A stretch of 64,000 nt of DNA from an uncultured Flaviramulus sp. (GTDB taxonomy: Bacteria > Bacteroidota > Bacteroidia > Flavobacteriales > Flavobacteriaceae): assembly GCA_947495125.1 (NCBI GenBank), contig CANLXL010000010.1:1-64000 (forward strand), read 5' to 3'. Positions 10,744-20,593 of the stretch are shown here, piece after piece. A model generated the notes under the pieces. The model was not told the DNA's origin, ran no database searches, and worked only from the letters and a program-made list of their open reading frames with translations. How positions within the stretch are numbered: the first letter of the stretch is position 1; every line of letters begins with the position of its first letter. A program made the position numbers and the translations under genes.

Positions 10744-12192
10744 CTAATAATAGGTATAGCGTCTTACTTTAGCAATATATTTTGCTAGTCTTATAACTTG
10801 ATGACTGTAGCCATATTCGTTATCGTACCAAATATATAGAATCGCATTTTTTCCATCTTTTCTAACAATGGTAGCTTTACTATCATAAATAGAAGGCGCA
10901 GAGCTTCCAACAATATCACTTGAAACCAGTTCGTCGCTTAATTCGTATTTTATTTGTTCAACCAAATCACCTTCTAACGCATATTTTTTTAGAATAGTAT
11001 TAATACCATTAAGCGAGGTCTGATTTTTCAATTCTAGATTTAAAATAGCTAATGATCCATTAGGAACAGGGACGCGAATAGCGTTGGATGTTAGTTTGCC
11101 CTCTAAGCTAGGTAATGCCTTGGATACCGCACTCCCGGCTCCGGTTTCTGTAATCACCATGTTTAAGCCTGCCGCGCGACCACGTCGGTATTTTTTATGG
11201 AAGTTATCAACTAAATTCTGGTCGTTCGTGTAGGCGTGAATAGTTTCCAAATGGCCACTAACGACGCCGAAGGAATCTTCAATAGCTTTTAAAATTGGAG
11301 TAATCGCATTCGTAGTACATGATGCCGCTGAGAAAATATCAACCTTATCCGGATTATTTTCTAAATGATTCACACCATAAACAATATTTGGAACACCTTT
11401 TCCCGGTGCTGTGAGTAATACTTTATCGATACCCTTTGAAGCCAAATGTTTACTCAATGCTTTTTTATCCCTAAATGCGCCTGTATTATCAATAACTAAA
11501 GCATTGTTGATACTATACTTAGTATAATCTATATCTTCCGGCGTCGTTGCCGAAATAATATTTACTGTTGTGCCATTTATTGTTAGGGCTTTGTTTTTTA
11601 AGTCTGTAGAAACGGTTCCGGGAAAATCACCATGTACAGAATCATTTCGCAATAAAGCAGCTCTTTTTTCCAGTATTTGCTCATCAATATTACCGCGAGT
11701 AACAATAGCTCTTAAGCGTAGTTGACTTCCTTTTCCTGTACGCGTCATAAGTTCACGAGCAACCAAACGACCAATTCTACCAAAACCATATAGTACAACA
11801 TCTTTTGGTTTGATGTCTCCATTTTTGCTAGCGTCTTGCAGTTTGTCAATTACGAAAGCGGTTGCGTTACTATGTTTGTTTTCTTCCAAATGAAACTCGT
11901 AGGTAAGTTTTCCTATATCCAATTTTGCCGGTGGGATGTCAAGTGTTTTAATGGCTTGAGCGATTTCAACAGAATCAAAAATTGAAATGGGTTTTTGAAC
12001 AAATTTACCCGCATACTCGTGCAGGTTTAAAATTTGACTTACGTTTCTATCAATCAACTGATTTCTGAAAATCACCAATTCGATAGACTTGTCATACCAA
12101 AGGTCACTTACGATCTTAATAAACTCTACGGTTGCTCTGCGACGATCAGCCTGAAACGCTAATTCTTTTTCATAAGTTTCGTTAAAACTCAT
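10744..12192 (-). CDS. Glyceraldehyde-3-phosphate dehydrogenase, long form
   Basis: A GAPDH-family enzyme of 482 residues with about 130 extra N-terminal residues compared with the classical 335-residue enzyme. The NAD-binding motif YGFGRIGR is at about 135-142 and the catalytic cysteine is in SAASCTTNAITPI (C292), followed by the typical C-terminal WYDNEYGYSHQV. The long form is found in Bacteroidota and may serve gluconeogenesis or use a different cofactor; the sequence alone does not decide. It is transcribed alone. Confidence 0.92.
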   Translation of the reverse strand: MSFNETYEKELAFQADRRRATVEFIKIVSDLWYDKSIELVIFRNQLIDRNVSQILNLHEYAGKFVQKPISIFDSVEIAQAIKTLDIPPAKLDIGKLTYEFHLEENKHSNATAFVIDKLQDASKNGDIKPKDVVLYGFGRIGRLVARELMTRTGKGSQLRLRAIVTRGNIDEQILEKRAALLRNDSVHGDFPGTVSTDLKNKALTINGTTVNIISATTPEDIDYTKYSINNALVIDNTGAFRDKKALSKHLASKGIDKVLLTAPGKGVPNIVYGVNHLENNPDKVDIFSAASCTTNAITPILKAIEDSFGVVSGHLETIHAYTNDQNLVDNFHKKYRRGRAAGLNMVITETGAGSAVSKALPSLEGKLTSNAIRVPVPNGSLAILNLELKNQTSLNGINTILKKYALEGDLVEQIKYELSDELVSSDIVGSSAPSIYDSKATIVRKDGKNAILYIWYDNEYGYSHQVIRLAKYIAKVRRYTYY

Positions 12193-12227
12193 TGCTTAAA
12201 TATTTAGTTGTGTTGTTAAAATTTTGG

Positions 12228-12235
12228 CAAAAATA
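12228..12235 (-). promoter_or_regulatory. Likely -7 box of the GAPDH gene
   Basis: TATTTTTG on the minus strand about 36 bases before the start codon fits TAnnTTTG. No good -33 box at the expected distance. Confidence 0.35.
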
Positions 12236-12280
12236 CTATATTTCAAACGTTTTCGTAGCGTATTTGGATAAAAAAATAAA

Positions 12281-12308
12281 CCCACTGAATTTCTAAAAAT
12301 TCAGTGGG
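12281..12308 (-). terminator. Intrinsic terminator of htrA
   Basis: A perfect 12-base-pair stem, CCCACTGAATTT with AAATTCAGTGGG, four-base loop, followed on the minus strand by a T-rich stretch; 27 bases past the htrA stop. Confidence 0.85.
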
Positions 12309-12334
12309 CCTATAGATTGATTTTTTCTGTGATT

Positions 12335-13759
12335 TTATCTGAAAATGACTTCCTTTTTTTCCAGATTTCTATTAAGGTATTCTAACCTTTCAATATTTTC
12401 AAGAATATCATCTCCATATTTTTCTTTTATTTTGGAGATGTCTTGAATGGACTCGATTTTAGTATCATTAATTCCGGTAATAATATAATTTTCAGAAATT
12501 CCTAATTTCGAGTATAACCATTTGTTGCTCGTCTTAGTTATAATCACCCCATTTGGAATTTCATATTTTTCTTTAAACGCATTTGATAAATCTTTAAGCT
12601 CCATATTCATGAACTCGATAACAATGATGTCTTTGTTTGAAATGGTTACCGGAATGGTTAATAGTTGATCATTCCTTAATATTTCCACATTGACAACATC
12701 ATTGGGGCTTTTTGTTTTAATATAACCGCTTAAATCAGCAAATTTCGAAATTTCAACATGATCTAGTTTTTTAATGATATCTCCACTTTTAATTCCTGCT
12801 TTTTCGGCTCCTGATTTTTTAGTAACCTCACTCACATATACGCCTTCAATGTCGTTTACACCAAGTTTTGTTGCCTCTTCCGTTTCTTTATTTAGAATAG
12901 AAACTCCAAGTATGCCGTTTTGCGTATTTCCATATTCGATAATATCCATAAATATTTTTTTGGCCAAATTACTTGGTACAGCAAAAGAATAGCCAACATA
13001 AGATCCTGTTTGCGAGGTAATAGCAGTGTTTATACCAATAAGTTCACCTCTGGTGTTTACCAAAGCTCCTCCCGAATTCCCAGGATTTACAGCGGCATCG
13101 GTTTGCAGAAAGGACTGTGAGCTCACACCGGATAAGTCTCTGGCTTTAGCACTTATAATACCCGCAGTAACCGTAGATGTTAAATTGAATGGGTTGCCCA
13201 CCGCTAAAACCCATTCGCCAATTTTTACATTATCGGAATCTCCAAAGTGTACCACTGGTAGATCCTCTTCAGCATCAATTTTTAGCACGGCAATGTCCGA
13301 TTCCGGATCTTTACCAATAACTTTGGCGATATAAGTTTTATTATTGTTTAATGTAACAGATAATTCATAAGCATCCTTTATAACATGATTATTTGTAATA
13401 ATGTACCCGCTAGGATCTATTATGACTCCTGAGCCGGCACCTACTTGCTGTCTGCGTTCAACACTTCTTCCGTGAATTAAGTCTTGAAAAGATGTTGGAC
13501 CACTTATAGTAGCCGTGTTTTTAACATGTACCACGGCATTAACCGTATTTTCTGCAGCCGTTGTAAAATCAGAGTTTTCATAGGCTTTTAGGGCTGTATT
13601 ACTAAAAGTACTCGTAGGTAAAAATGTTGGCGTAGTAGGTTGAGCGTTAACAACTACCGTTTTTTCTTCTTCTAAAAAAAGTTTATAAGCACCGAGGGTC
13701 AAAATACCACCTAATGCCGAAACCAATACTAATGATAAAATCTTCTTCATAATCTTCAT
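12335..13759 (-). CDS. HtrA/DegP-family periplasmic serine protease
   Basis: Envelope protease-chaperone for misfolded proteins. The 474-residue protein has an N-terminal signal anchor (about residues 5-25), a trypsin-like domain with the triad H125 (ITNNHVIKD), D155 (DPESDIAVLK) and S229 (VNPGNSGGAL), a first PDZ domain at about 285-375 and a degenerate second PDZ domain to the end. The start could also be the second ATG, three codons later. Divergent from dapF across a 141-base intergenic region, and followed by a terminator. Confidence 0.93.
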   Translation of the reverse strand: MKIMKKILSLVLVSALGGILTLGAYKLFLEEEKTVVVNAQPTTPTFLPTSTFSNTALKAYENSDFTTAAENTVNAVVHVKNTATISGPTSFQDLIHGRSVERRQQVGAGSGVIIDPSGYIITNNHVIKDAYELSVTLNNNKTYIAKVIGKDPESDIAVLKIDAEEDLPVVHFGDSDNVKIGEWVLAVGNPFNLTSTVTAGIISAKARDLSGVSSQSFLQTDAAVNPGNSGGALVNTRGELIGINTAITSQTGSYVGYSFAVPSNLAKKIFMDIIEYGNTQNGILGVSILNKETEEATKLGVNDIEGVYVSEVTKKSGAEKAGIKSGDIIKKLDHVEISKFADLSGYIKTKSPNDVVNVEILRNDQLLTIPVTISNKDIIVIEFMNMELKDLSNAFKEKYEIPNGVIITKTSNKWLYSKLGISENYIITGINDTKIESIQDISKIKEKYGDDILENIERLEYLNRNLEKKEVIFR

Positions 13760-13883
13760 TTAAGTTTTAATTTTTATTCAACGATTAAAATTAAATATTT
13801 ATTGAGTTTGTAATTCAATTTTAACAATTTTTAACGCCCATTTTAAGGCTGATTTAACAATCGAAAAAACAATATTATATTTA

Positions 13884-13891
13884 TATATTTG
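13884..13891 (+). promoter_or_regulatory. Likely -7 box of dapF
   Basis: TATATTTG matches TAnnTTTG and ends only nine bases before the dapF ATG at 13901. If used, the transcript would have almost no leader. No clear -33 box. Confidence 0.35.
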
Positions 13892-13900
13892 TGCTTCATT

Positions 13901-14671
13901 ATGCAACAGACTTTTTACAAATACCAAGGTACTGGAAATGATTTTGTGATGATTGATAATCGTCAGCAAACTTTCGACAAGAACAATATTGAACGGATCA
14001 TGTTTTTATGTGACCGTCGTTTTGGAATAGGCGCAGATGGACTTATTTTAATAGAAGACCACAGTAATGCGGATTTTGAAATGATTTACTTCAATGCAGA
14101 TGGTAGTCAAAGTCTATGCGGAAACGGAGGAAGATGTGCGGTGACCTTTGCTAAACAACTTGGAATAATTGATGATAAAGCTACATTTGAAGCCATCGAT
14201 GGATTGCATCATGCTACGATTGAGAATGGTATTGTGAAGCTGCAAATGCTAGATGTCGACCTGGTTGAAATCCATGACAGCCATGTTTTTTTAAACACGG
14301 GATCACCACACCATGTTCAGTTTGAAGATGATCTAAGTATATTAGACATCAAAACCAAAGGCGCTAAAATTAGATATGGAGCACCATATAATGAACCCGG
14401 GAGTAACGTGAATTTTGTTAAAAAAATATCGGACGCGACTTTCGCCGTTAGAACTTATGAACGTGGGGTAGAAGATGAAACCTTATCCTGTGGTACCGGT
14501 GTCACCGCTGTAGCCATTGCTATGCACGCTCTGGGTGAATCTAGCAATAATCTGATTACCTTAAATGCACAAGGGGGTGAATTGCAGGTGTCTTTTGATG
14601 TTGTCGATAGGGTCTATAAGAATGTGTGGCTTATTGGTCCGGCTAAATTTGTTTATACCGGTGAGATATGA
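13901..14671 (+). CDS. dapF: Diaminopimelate epimerase
   Basis: Converts LL- to meso-diaminopimelate for lysine and peptidoglycan synthesis. With the ATG at 13901 the protein has 256 residues and starts with the canonical TFYKYQGTGNDFVMIDNR. The two catalytic cysteines are C73 in SLCGNGGRCA and C197 in LSCGTGVTAVA. A TTG four codons upstream is possible but would add residues foreign to the family. The stop overlaps the start of the next gene by four bases, so dapF leads a four-gene run (acetyltransferase, mltG, DUF2279). Confidence 0.96.
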   Translation: MQQTFYKYQGTGNDFVMIDNRQQTFDKNNIERIMFLCDRRFGIGADGLILIEDHSNADFEMIYFNADGSQSLCGNGGRCAVTFAKQLGIIDDKATFEAIDGLHHATIENGIVKLQMLDVDLVEIHDSHVFLNTGSPHHVQFEDDLSILDIKTKGAKIRYGAPYNEPGSNVNFVKKISDATFAVRTYERGVEDETLSCGTGVTAVAIAMHALGESSNNLITLNAQGGELQVSFDVVDRVYKNVWLIGPAKFVYTGEI

Positions 14672-15192
14672 TAACACTGAAGGGTGAAACCATATATTTG
14701 AGAGCTTTAGAACCTGAAGATTTGGAGTTTATTCATGCCATTGAAAATGATGAATCGATTTGGGAAATTAGTAATACCCATACACCATATTCTAAATTTT
14801 TAATTAAACAATATTTGGAACATGCTCAAAAAGATATTTTTGAGGTCAAACAATTACGGTTAGTGATTTCGAGTTATAAGGATGAATCTTTGGGCTTAAT
14901 TGATATTTTTGATTTCGATTTTAAGCACGGTAGAGCTGGTATAGGAATATTAGTAAAAGAACCTGATGACAGAGAAAAGGGGTATGGAACTGAATCTTTG
15001 AAATTGCTTATAGATTACAGTTTTACACATTTAGGACTGCATCAGTTGTACTGTAATATATCTGAAGATAATTCAGCAAGTATTAAATTATTTAGCAATT
15101 TCGGATTTGAACAGGTAGGGCTTAAAAAAGATTGGAACCATGTTAACGGTGTTTATAAAAATGAATATTTATTTCAGCTTATTAATAATTAA
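14668..15192 (+). CDS. GNAT-family N-acetyltransferase (RimJ/RimL-like)
   Basis: A 174-residue acetyl-CoA-dependent acetyltransferase. The beginning LKGETIYLRALEPEDLEF and the acetyl-CoA loop around EPDDREKGYGTESLKLL, followed by NISEDNSASIKLFSNFGF, are typical of the RimJ/RimL branch that modifies protein N-termini or small amines. It overlaps dapF by four bases and abuts mltG, so it belongs to the envelope-related operon. Substrate not predictable. Confidence 0.85.
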   Translation: MITLKGETIYLRALEPEDLEFIHAIENDESIWEISNTHTPYSKFLIKQYLEHAQKDIFEVKQLRLVISSYKDESLGLIDIFDFDFKHGRAGIGILVKEPDDREKGYGTESLKLLIDYSFTHLGLHQLYCNISEDNSASIKLFSNFGFEQVGLKKDWNHVNGVYKNEYLFQLINN

Positions 15193-16236
15193 ATGTATAT
15201 AAAAAAGATACTTCTGGCTATTGTGTTTATTGGTTTAGGTGTGGCAGCATACTTTGCTTACTTTGTGTATAGTGCTATGTTTAACCCTAATACGGCTTTT
15301 AATAATGACTGTGCATATATTTATGTAAAGTCTACAGACGATTACAATGAGGTCAGAGCCCAACTTGAACCGCTATTGCTGGACATTGAAAAGTTTGATG
15401 CTTTGGCTGAACAAAAAAAATATGTTAATCATGTTAAAGCTGGCCGGTTTGTGATTAAAAAAGGGATGAGTAATAATGATATTATAAATTCTATTAGAAG
15501 TCATAATATACCGGTTAAAGTGTCTTTTAATAATCAAAATTCTCTAGAGTTATTATCCGGAAGAATTTCGAAGCAGATAGAGGCCGATAGTGTAGCGTTG
15601 TTGGCAGCTTTTAAAGATATGGCGTTTAGAGAGAAGAATGGATTTAATGAAGCGACAATATTGGGGATGTTTATTCCCAATAGTTACGAGTTTTTCTGGA
15701 ATACTTCGGCTGAAGGATTTCGGGACAGAATGCTTAACGAATATCATCGTTTTTGGAATGACACAAGATTAGAAAAGGCTAGAAAAGCAAACCTCAGTCC
15801 TAATCAAGTAATCGCTTTAGCATCCATAGTGCAGGAGGAATCTAAACAAAAAGCAGAACAGCCAAGAATCGCAGGTGTTTATATGAATAGATTAAAACAC
15901 AAATGGACTTTAGATGCAGATCCTACGCTAAAGTTTGCGGCATACAAGCTACCAGAATATAAGGACAAGATCATTAAAAGAGTGCTTAATGTACATAAGG
16001 AAATAGTTTCGCCTTATAACACTTATAAAAACCAAGGGTTACCACCTGGATTAATTGTAATGCCAGATATTTCTGCAATAGACGCCGTTTTAAACTATGA
16101 AAAGCATTCTTATTTTTTCTTTGTGGTTGATGCTAAAAAACCCGGATATCATAAATTTTCCAAATCGTTAGCCCAGCATAACCAGTATGCAAGAGAATAC
16201 CATCGATATCTTTCTCAGCAGGGAATAAGGCAATAG
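15193..16236 (+). CDS. mltG: Endolytic transglycosylase MltG
   Basis: Inner-membrane lytic transglycosylase that cuts nascent glycan strands. The 347-residue protein has one N-terminal membrane helix (about 5-27), a LysM-like region, and the YceG domain with catalytic glutamate E216 in ASIVQEESKQ, the GVYMNRL motif and LDADPTLKFA. The late PPGLIVMP block is also typical. The start follows the preceding stop directly. Confidence 0.95.
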   Translation: MYIKKILLAIVFIGLGVAAYFAYFVYSAMFNPNTAFNNDCAYIYVKSTDDYNEVRAQLEPLLLDIEKFDALAEQKKYVNHVKAGRFVIKKGMSNNDIINSIRSHNIPVKVSFNNQNSLELLSGRISKQIEADSVALLAAFKDMAFREKNGFNEATILGMFIPNSYEFFWNTSAEGFRDRMLNEYHRFWNDTRLEKARKANLSPNQVIALASIVQEESKQKAEQPRIAGVYMNRLKHKWTLDADPTLKFAAYKLPEYKDKIIKRVLNVHKEIVSPYNTYKNQGLPPGLIVMPDISAIDAVLNYEKHSYFFFVVDAKKPGYHKFSKSLAQHNQYAREYHRYLSQQGIRQ

Positions 16237-16239
16237 GTT

Positions 16240-17148
16240 TTGAAGGGGTCCAATAAATACATTATTCTTTTTGCTTTATTGACATCACTTTCTCATTCCC
16301 AATCTAAACTAGATTCTTTTTTAAAGCCCAGTGATACCTTAAACAAATCCAGACGGAATACACTCATTATTACTGAAGTTTCTCTTGCAACAGTTGGCTT
16401 GGTAGGATTAAATCAACTTTGGTATTCTGATTTTGAGCGTTCTAAGTTTCATACGGTAAACGATAATGATGAATGGCTGCAAATGGACAAAGTTGGTCAT
16501 GCATTTAGCGCGTATCAAACAGGACGATTTGCATCACAAGCACTTAATTGGAGTGGGGTTAGCAAAAAAGACCAATTGATCTATGGTGCTACTTTGGGGT
16601 TTGGTTTTCTAACAGCTGTTGAAATAATGGACGGCTATTCGGAAGAATGGGGCTTCTCCTGGGGAGATATTATCGCAAATGCTTCGGGTACTGGTTTATA
16701 TGTTGGCCAGGAACTATTATGGAAAGAGCAGCGTATTGCCCTTAAATTTTCTTTTCATCAAACCCAATACGCTAAGGAGAGACCTGATAAATTGGGAAAA
16801 GGATTTTTAGAACAAGTTTTAAAAGACTATAATGGACAAACGTATTGGCTGAGTGCTAATTTACATTCATTTTTTAAAGAAAGTAATATTCCTAAATGGT
16901 TGAATATTGCTATAGGCTATAGTGGTGAAGGGATGCTAACGGCTGTTGGAGATGTTGACAATCAGTTGTTAACAACTAAAGAGAGAAAACGACAATATTT
17001 TTTAAGTTTTGACGTAAATTTGAATAGAATTAGGACAAATTCTCGTTTTTTGAAGTCCGTTTTTGATGTTTTTAACGTAATAAAAATACCATTTCCTACG
17101 TTAGAATATCGTGGAAAAAGCTGTGTATTTCATCTATTCTACTACTAA
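16240..17148 (+). CDS. DUF2279 family membrane protein
   Basis: A 302-residue protein with a TTG start three bases after the mltG stop, so probably translated from the same mRNA. It has a signal peptide (YIILFALLTSLSHSQS) and the DUF2279 features: DKVGHAFSAYQTGRFA, VEIMDGYSEEWGFSWGD and ANASGTGLYVGQELLW. The family is thought to be outer-membrane associated in Bacteroidota. Function unknown. Confidence 0.8.
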   Translation: MKGSNKYIILFALLTSLSHSQSKLDSFLKPSDTLNKSRRNTLIITEVSLATVGLVGLNQLWYSDFERSKFHTVNDNDEWLQMDKVGHAFSAYQTGRFASQALNWSGVSKKDQLIYGATLGFGFLTAVEIMDGYSEEWGFSWGDIIANASGTGLYVGQELLWKEQRIALKFSFHQTQYAKERPDKLGKGFLEQVLKDYNGQTYWLSANLHSFFKESNIPKWLNIAIGYSGEGMLTAVGDVDNQLLTTKERKRQYFLSFDVNLNRIRTNSRFLKSVFDVFNVIKIPFPTLEYRGKSCVFHLFYY

Positions 17149-17170
17149 AGGAGACATATAAACGAGTAAT

Positions 17171-17201
17171 TTTGAATTAATTAAAAAAAAGCCTAATTTT
17201 G
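17171..17201 (+). promoter_or_regulatory. Consensus Bacteroidota promoter
   Basis: TTTG (17171-17174), exactly 19 bases, then TAATTTTG (17194-17201), a full match to TTTG-N19-TAnnTTTG. It lies 59 bases before the start of the transglycosylase gene and predicts a start near 17208. Confidence 0.8.
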
Positions 17202-17259
17202 CACGCTCAAATTTTCAAGTACAGTTACGATGTGAATGTACTGAAGAAATTTAAAGATT

Positions 17260-17919
17260 ATGATAAAGAATATTGCAAGTTACGTTACACTATCACTTAC
17301 AATATGTTTTCTATTGTATGTGTCGTTTTCATCTAATGAAACGATAGATTTGAGTAAGTACTCGACAAAAGGCTTAGAGTTAAACTATACGGTAAGTCTT
17401 GATGCTGATATTAAGGATGATATCAAGGCATTAAATGATGCAAGTACATCTTTTTCTCCCTATTTGGGAAAATCATTTGTTGGTTTTAAAGAAGCATTAG
17501 CTTTTAAAGAATCCGGAGGCGATTATTTTTCTGTAAATACATTCGGTTATTTAGGGAAATATCAATTTGGCGAAGAAACGTTAAAAATGATTGGGATTAA
17601 TAATCCTGTTAAGTTTTTAAAGAGTCCTGCGTTGCAGGAAAGAGCATTTATTGCTAATGCAGAACGTAATAAATGGATTTTACGTAGAGATATTAAAAAC
17701 TTTGTTGGTAAAAGAATTAACGGAACCATTGTTACTGAATCTGGTATTTTGGCTGCTGCGCATTTGGCTGGGCCGGGCAGTGTGAAAAAATATTTGAGAA
17801 GTTATGGTATAGATAATTTTGCCGATGGTTTTGGAACTACCGTGCAATATTATATGAAACGTTTTTCTGGTTACGATACCTCTTTCGTAAAACCTAATAA
17901 GAAAGCTAAGGCCATCTAA
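17260..17919 (+). CDS. Lysozyme-like (SLT-fold) transglycosylase
   Basis: A 219-residue exported protein with an N-terminal signal/anchor helix (ASYVTLSLTICFLLYVSF). The motif AFKESGGDYFSVN with E84 and the following GYLGKYQFG resemble the catalytic glutamate region of soluble lytic transglycosylases, and the later segment ILAAAHLAGPGSVKKYLRSYG resembles the end of that fold. It likely acts on peptidoglycan in the periplasm. It has its own promoter and is convergent with the methyltransferase gene. Confidence 0.7.
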   Translation: MIKNIASYVTLSLTICFLLYVSFSSNETIDLSKYSTKGLELNYTVSLDADIKDDIKALNDASTSFSPYLGKSFVGFKEALAFKESGGDYFSVNTFGYLGKYQFGEETLKMIGINNPVKFLKSPALQERAFIANAERNKWILRRDIKNFVGKRINGTIVTESGILAAAHLAGPGSVKKYLRSYGIDNFADGFGTTVQYYMKRFSGYDTSFVKPNKKAKAI

Positions 17920-17933
17920 AATAAAAGTTGAGC

Positions 17934-18650
17934 TTAGCTTTTGTGAATTATAAATATGGTAGGTCTCTTATGTAGATCTACCTTATTTTTTTTCCAGGCT
18001 ATGGCAGATTGGGTTTTAATAAACTCAGAAGGCAGTGTGATGTCACAGGCCACACATATATCTGTATATTTTTCAAGAATCTGACTTAAGTCTTCAATCA
18101 TTTTATTATTCCGATATGGCGTTTCAATAAATATTTGAGATTGATTTTGCTCAAAGGATAAACGCTCTAAACGTTTGATCTCCTTTTTCCTTTCTCCCTT
18201 ATCGATTGGTAAGTAGCCATTAAATGAAAAACTCTGACCATTCATTCCAGAGCTCATCATGGCCATTAAAATTGAGGACGGCCCTACCAAAGGAGTCACT
18301 TTAATGTTTTTTTGGTGCGCCAATTTCACAATATCGGCTCCTGGATCTGCAACACCGGGGCAACCGGCTTCAGATAAAAGCCCAACATTAATACCTTTTA
18401 AGCAGGGTTCTAAATATTCAGGGAGCTCACTGGCATCCGTAAATTTATTGAGGTGAAATATTTCAAGAGAGGCCTGTGATTTTCCTGAACTAATTTTTTT
18501 TATAAACCGTCTAGCCGTCTTTTCGTTTTCTACAATGTATGTATTGGTTAGTTCGATAACCTTTTTTACAGACATTGGTAATACCTCTAAAGGCTCGTTG
18601 TCTCCTAAAGTAGTTGGGATAAGATATAATTTTCCTATGGATGAATTCAT
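17934..18650 (-). CDS. RsmI-like tetrapyrrole-methylase-fold methyltransferase
   Basis: A 238-residue SAM-dependent methyltransferase of the tetrapyrrole methylase fold, related to RsmI, which 2'-O-methylates C1402 of 16S rRNA. Visible are GKLYLIPTTLGDNEP at the start, LLSEAGCPGVADPGADIV near 100-118, and LVGPSSILMAMMSSGMNG near 135. The last third is shorter than in RsmI, as in the Bacteroidota YraL-type homologues, so whether it modifies the same base is unproven. Confidence 0.85.
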   Translation of the reverse strand: MNSSIGKLYLIPTTLGDNEPLEVLPMSVKKVIELTNTYIVENEKTARRFIKKISSGKSQASLEIFHLNKFTDASELPEYLEPCLKGINVGLLSEAGCPGVADPGADIVKLAHQKNIKVTPLVGPSSILMAMMSSGMNGQSFSFNGYLPIDKGERKKEIKRLERLSFEQNQSQIFIETPYRNNKMIEDLSQILEKYTDICVACDITLPSEFIKTQSAIAWKKNKVDLHKRPTIFIIHKS

Positions 18651-18700
18651 ACTATGTATTAAGAAGGTTAAAAATACTAAATAATAGTATTAAAAAGCAA

Positions 18701-19153
18701 TTAGTTGAGGGTATCGGCAATTATTGAGCAAGCTTCGTCCAGCATTTTATAGACATTTTCAAACCCGTCATTGCCACCATAATAGGGATCGGGCACATTG
18801 TAATTTTGATTTGGGTATACTTCATTCAAAATGAATTTCACTTTAGCTGAATCCGCATTGTTTCTTGCTAGAGCTACAACATCATTATAGTTGGATTCAT
18901 CCATGACATAAATGATATCGAAAGCATCAAAATCCCTAACACTAAATTGCCGGCCTCTGAGATGGGAAATGTCTAAACCGTATTTTTTAGCTACAGCGAT
19001 AGACCGTCTATCGGGAGAATCTCCAGTATGGTAGTTGGCAGTGCCGGCAGAATCTATCATGAAATTAGGTATGGGGAGCTTAGATTTCAGGATGCCCTCC
19101 GCTAATGGTGAACGGCATATATTGCCCAGACATACCATTAGGATTTTTGTCAT
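18701..19153 (-). CDS. Low-molecular-weight protein-tyrosine phosphatase
   Basis: 150 residues. The phosphate-binding loop CLGNICRS (C8, R14) is near the N-terminus and the general-acid aspartate D122 is in NVPDPYYGG. These enzymes dephosphorylate protein tyrosine or small phosphoesters in the cytoplasm. It follows dnaA on the same strand with a 12-base gap, so it probably shares its transcript. Confidence 0.93.
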   Translation of the reverse strand: MTKILMVCLGNICRSPLAEGILKSKLPIPNFMIDSAGTANYHTGDSPDRRSIAVAKKYGLDISHLRGRQFSVRDFDAFDIIYVMDESNYNDVVALARNNADSAKVKFILNEVYPNQNYNVPDPYYGGNDGFENVYKMLDEACSIIADTLN

Positions 19154-19165
19154 CTTAAAATGAAT

Positions 19166-20593
19166 TTAAACAGAAAGTTTTTTGGTAATATCTTCAACAT
19201 ATTTCCGGAACTGTTTATCTGTTGACGAAAGATTATCAACAGTTTTACAGGCATGTAATACCGTAGCGTGGTCACGTTGTCCTATTTGCGAACCTATACT
19301 AGCCAATGACGCTTTGGTGAATTTTTTTGCAAAGAACATGGCCAATTGTCTGGCTTGTACAATATGTCGTTTACGTGTTTTAGATTGCAAGGTGTCTACA
19401 TCCATCTGAAAATAATCTGAAACAATTTTCTGAATATAATCTATAGATACTTCACGTTTCGTATTCTTGACAAACTTCTCAACAATAACCCTTGCCAAAT
19501 CAATATTGATTTCCTTCTTGTTGAATGACGACTGCGCTATTAATGAAATGATCGCGCCTTCAAGTTCTCTGACGTTGGTTTTTATATTCTTTGCTACGTA
19601 CTCAATAATATCATCCGGCATTTCAACACCATCACGATATAGTTTACTTTTAAGTATTGAAATACGCGTTTCGAAATCCGGATTCTGCAATTCTGCCGAA
19701 AGACCCCATTTAAAACGAGATAATAAACGTTGTTCAATGTCCTGCATGTCAACCGGAGCCTTATCACTTGTTAAAATAACCTGTTTGCCGTTTTGGTGTA
19801 AATGGTTAAATATGTGAAAGAAAACATCTTGAGTACCTGTTTTACCGGAAAGAAATTGTACATCATCAATAATTAATACATCAATGATCTGATAGAAATG
19901 TATAAAATCATTTCTATTGTTTTTCTTAACAGAATCAATATACTGTTGTGTGAATTTTTCAGCCGAAATATAAAGAACTGTTTTTTCCGGGTATTTATCC
20001 TTAATATCAACACCAATAGCATGAGCTAAGTGCGTTTTGCCTAAGCCAACACCGCCAAAAACCAACAAAGGATTAAATGATGTGCCTCCCGGTTTTGCAG
20101 CAACGGCTAAACCTGCACTTCGTGCTAAGCGATTCGAATCTCCCTCCAAAAAGTTTTCAAAACTGTAATTCGGATTAAGTTGTGACTCAATTTTTACATT
20201 TCGAATACCGGGAATAACAAACGGGTTACGTAACTCCGGGCTTTTGTTATTTAAGGGAATATCGACTTCCTGCGATTTTACTGCACTTCGATTAGCACTC
20301 GGGATCTTTTCAGTAAAAGGTTGTTTGTTGCCATAAGTGTTTTCCATTTTAATAATGTAAACCAGTTTAGCTTTTTCACCCAACTCTTTTGTTAAGGATA
20401 CTTTAAGGATTTTTACATAATGTTCTTCAAGCCATTCATAAAAGAACTTACTCGGCACCTGTATGCTCAAAGCATTGTCTGTAAGTTTAACTGCAATAAT
20501 CGGTTCGAACCAAGTTTTATAAGCTTGCGGTTGAATATTATCCTTTATGAATTCTAGACAATTATTCCATACCGATTGCGCAGTTACACTCAT
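19166..20593 (-). CDS. dnaA: Chromosomal replication initiator DnaA
   Basis: The initiator that binds oriC and melts it. At 475 residues it has all four domains: N-terminal helicase-loader domain, a variable linker (about 90-140), AAA+ domain with Walker A GGVGLGKT at 180-187 and Walker B VLIIDD at 239-244, and the DNA-binding domain with IGQRDHATVLHACKTV near the end. It is the first gene of a minus-strand run with the phosphatase. I saw no convincing cluster of DnaA boxes in the 189 bases upstream. Confidence 0.98.
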   Translation of the reverse strand: MSVTAQSVWNNCLEFIKDNIQPQAYKTWFEPIIAVKLTDNALSIQVPSKFFYEWLEEHYVKILKVSLTKELGEKAKLVYIIKMENTYGNKQPFTEKIPSANRSAVKSQEVDIPLNNKSPELRNPFVIPGIRNVKIESQLNPNYSFENFLEGDSNRLARSAGLAVAAKPGGTSFNPLLVFGGVGLGKTHLAHAIGVDIKDKYPEKTVLYISAEKFTQQYIDSVKKNNRNDFIHFYQIIDVLIIDDVQFLSGKTGTQDVFFHIFNHLHQNGKQVILTSDKAPVDMQDIEQRLLSRFKWGLSAELQNPDFETRISILKSKLYRDGVEMPDDIIEYVAKNIKTNVRELEGAIISLIAQSSFNKKEINIDLARVIVEKFVKNTKREVSIDYIQKIVSDYFQMDVDTLQSKTRKRHIVQARQLAMFFAKKFTKASLASIGSQIGQRDHATVLHACKTVDNLSSTDKQFRKYVEDITKKLSV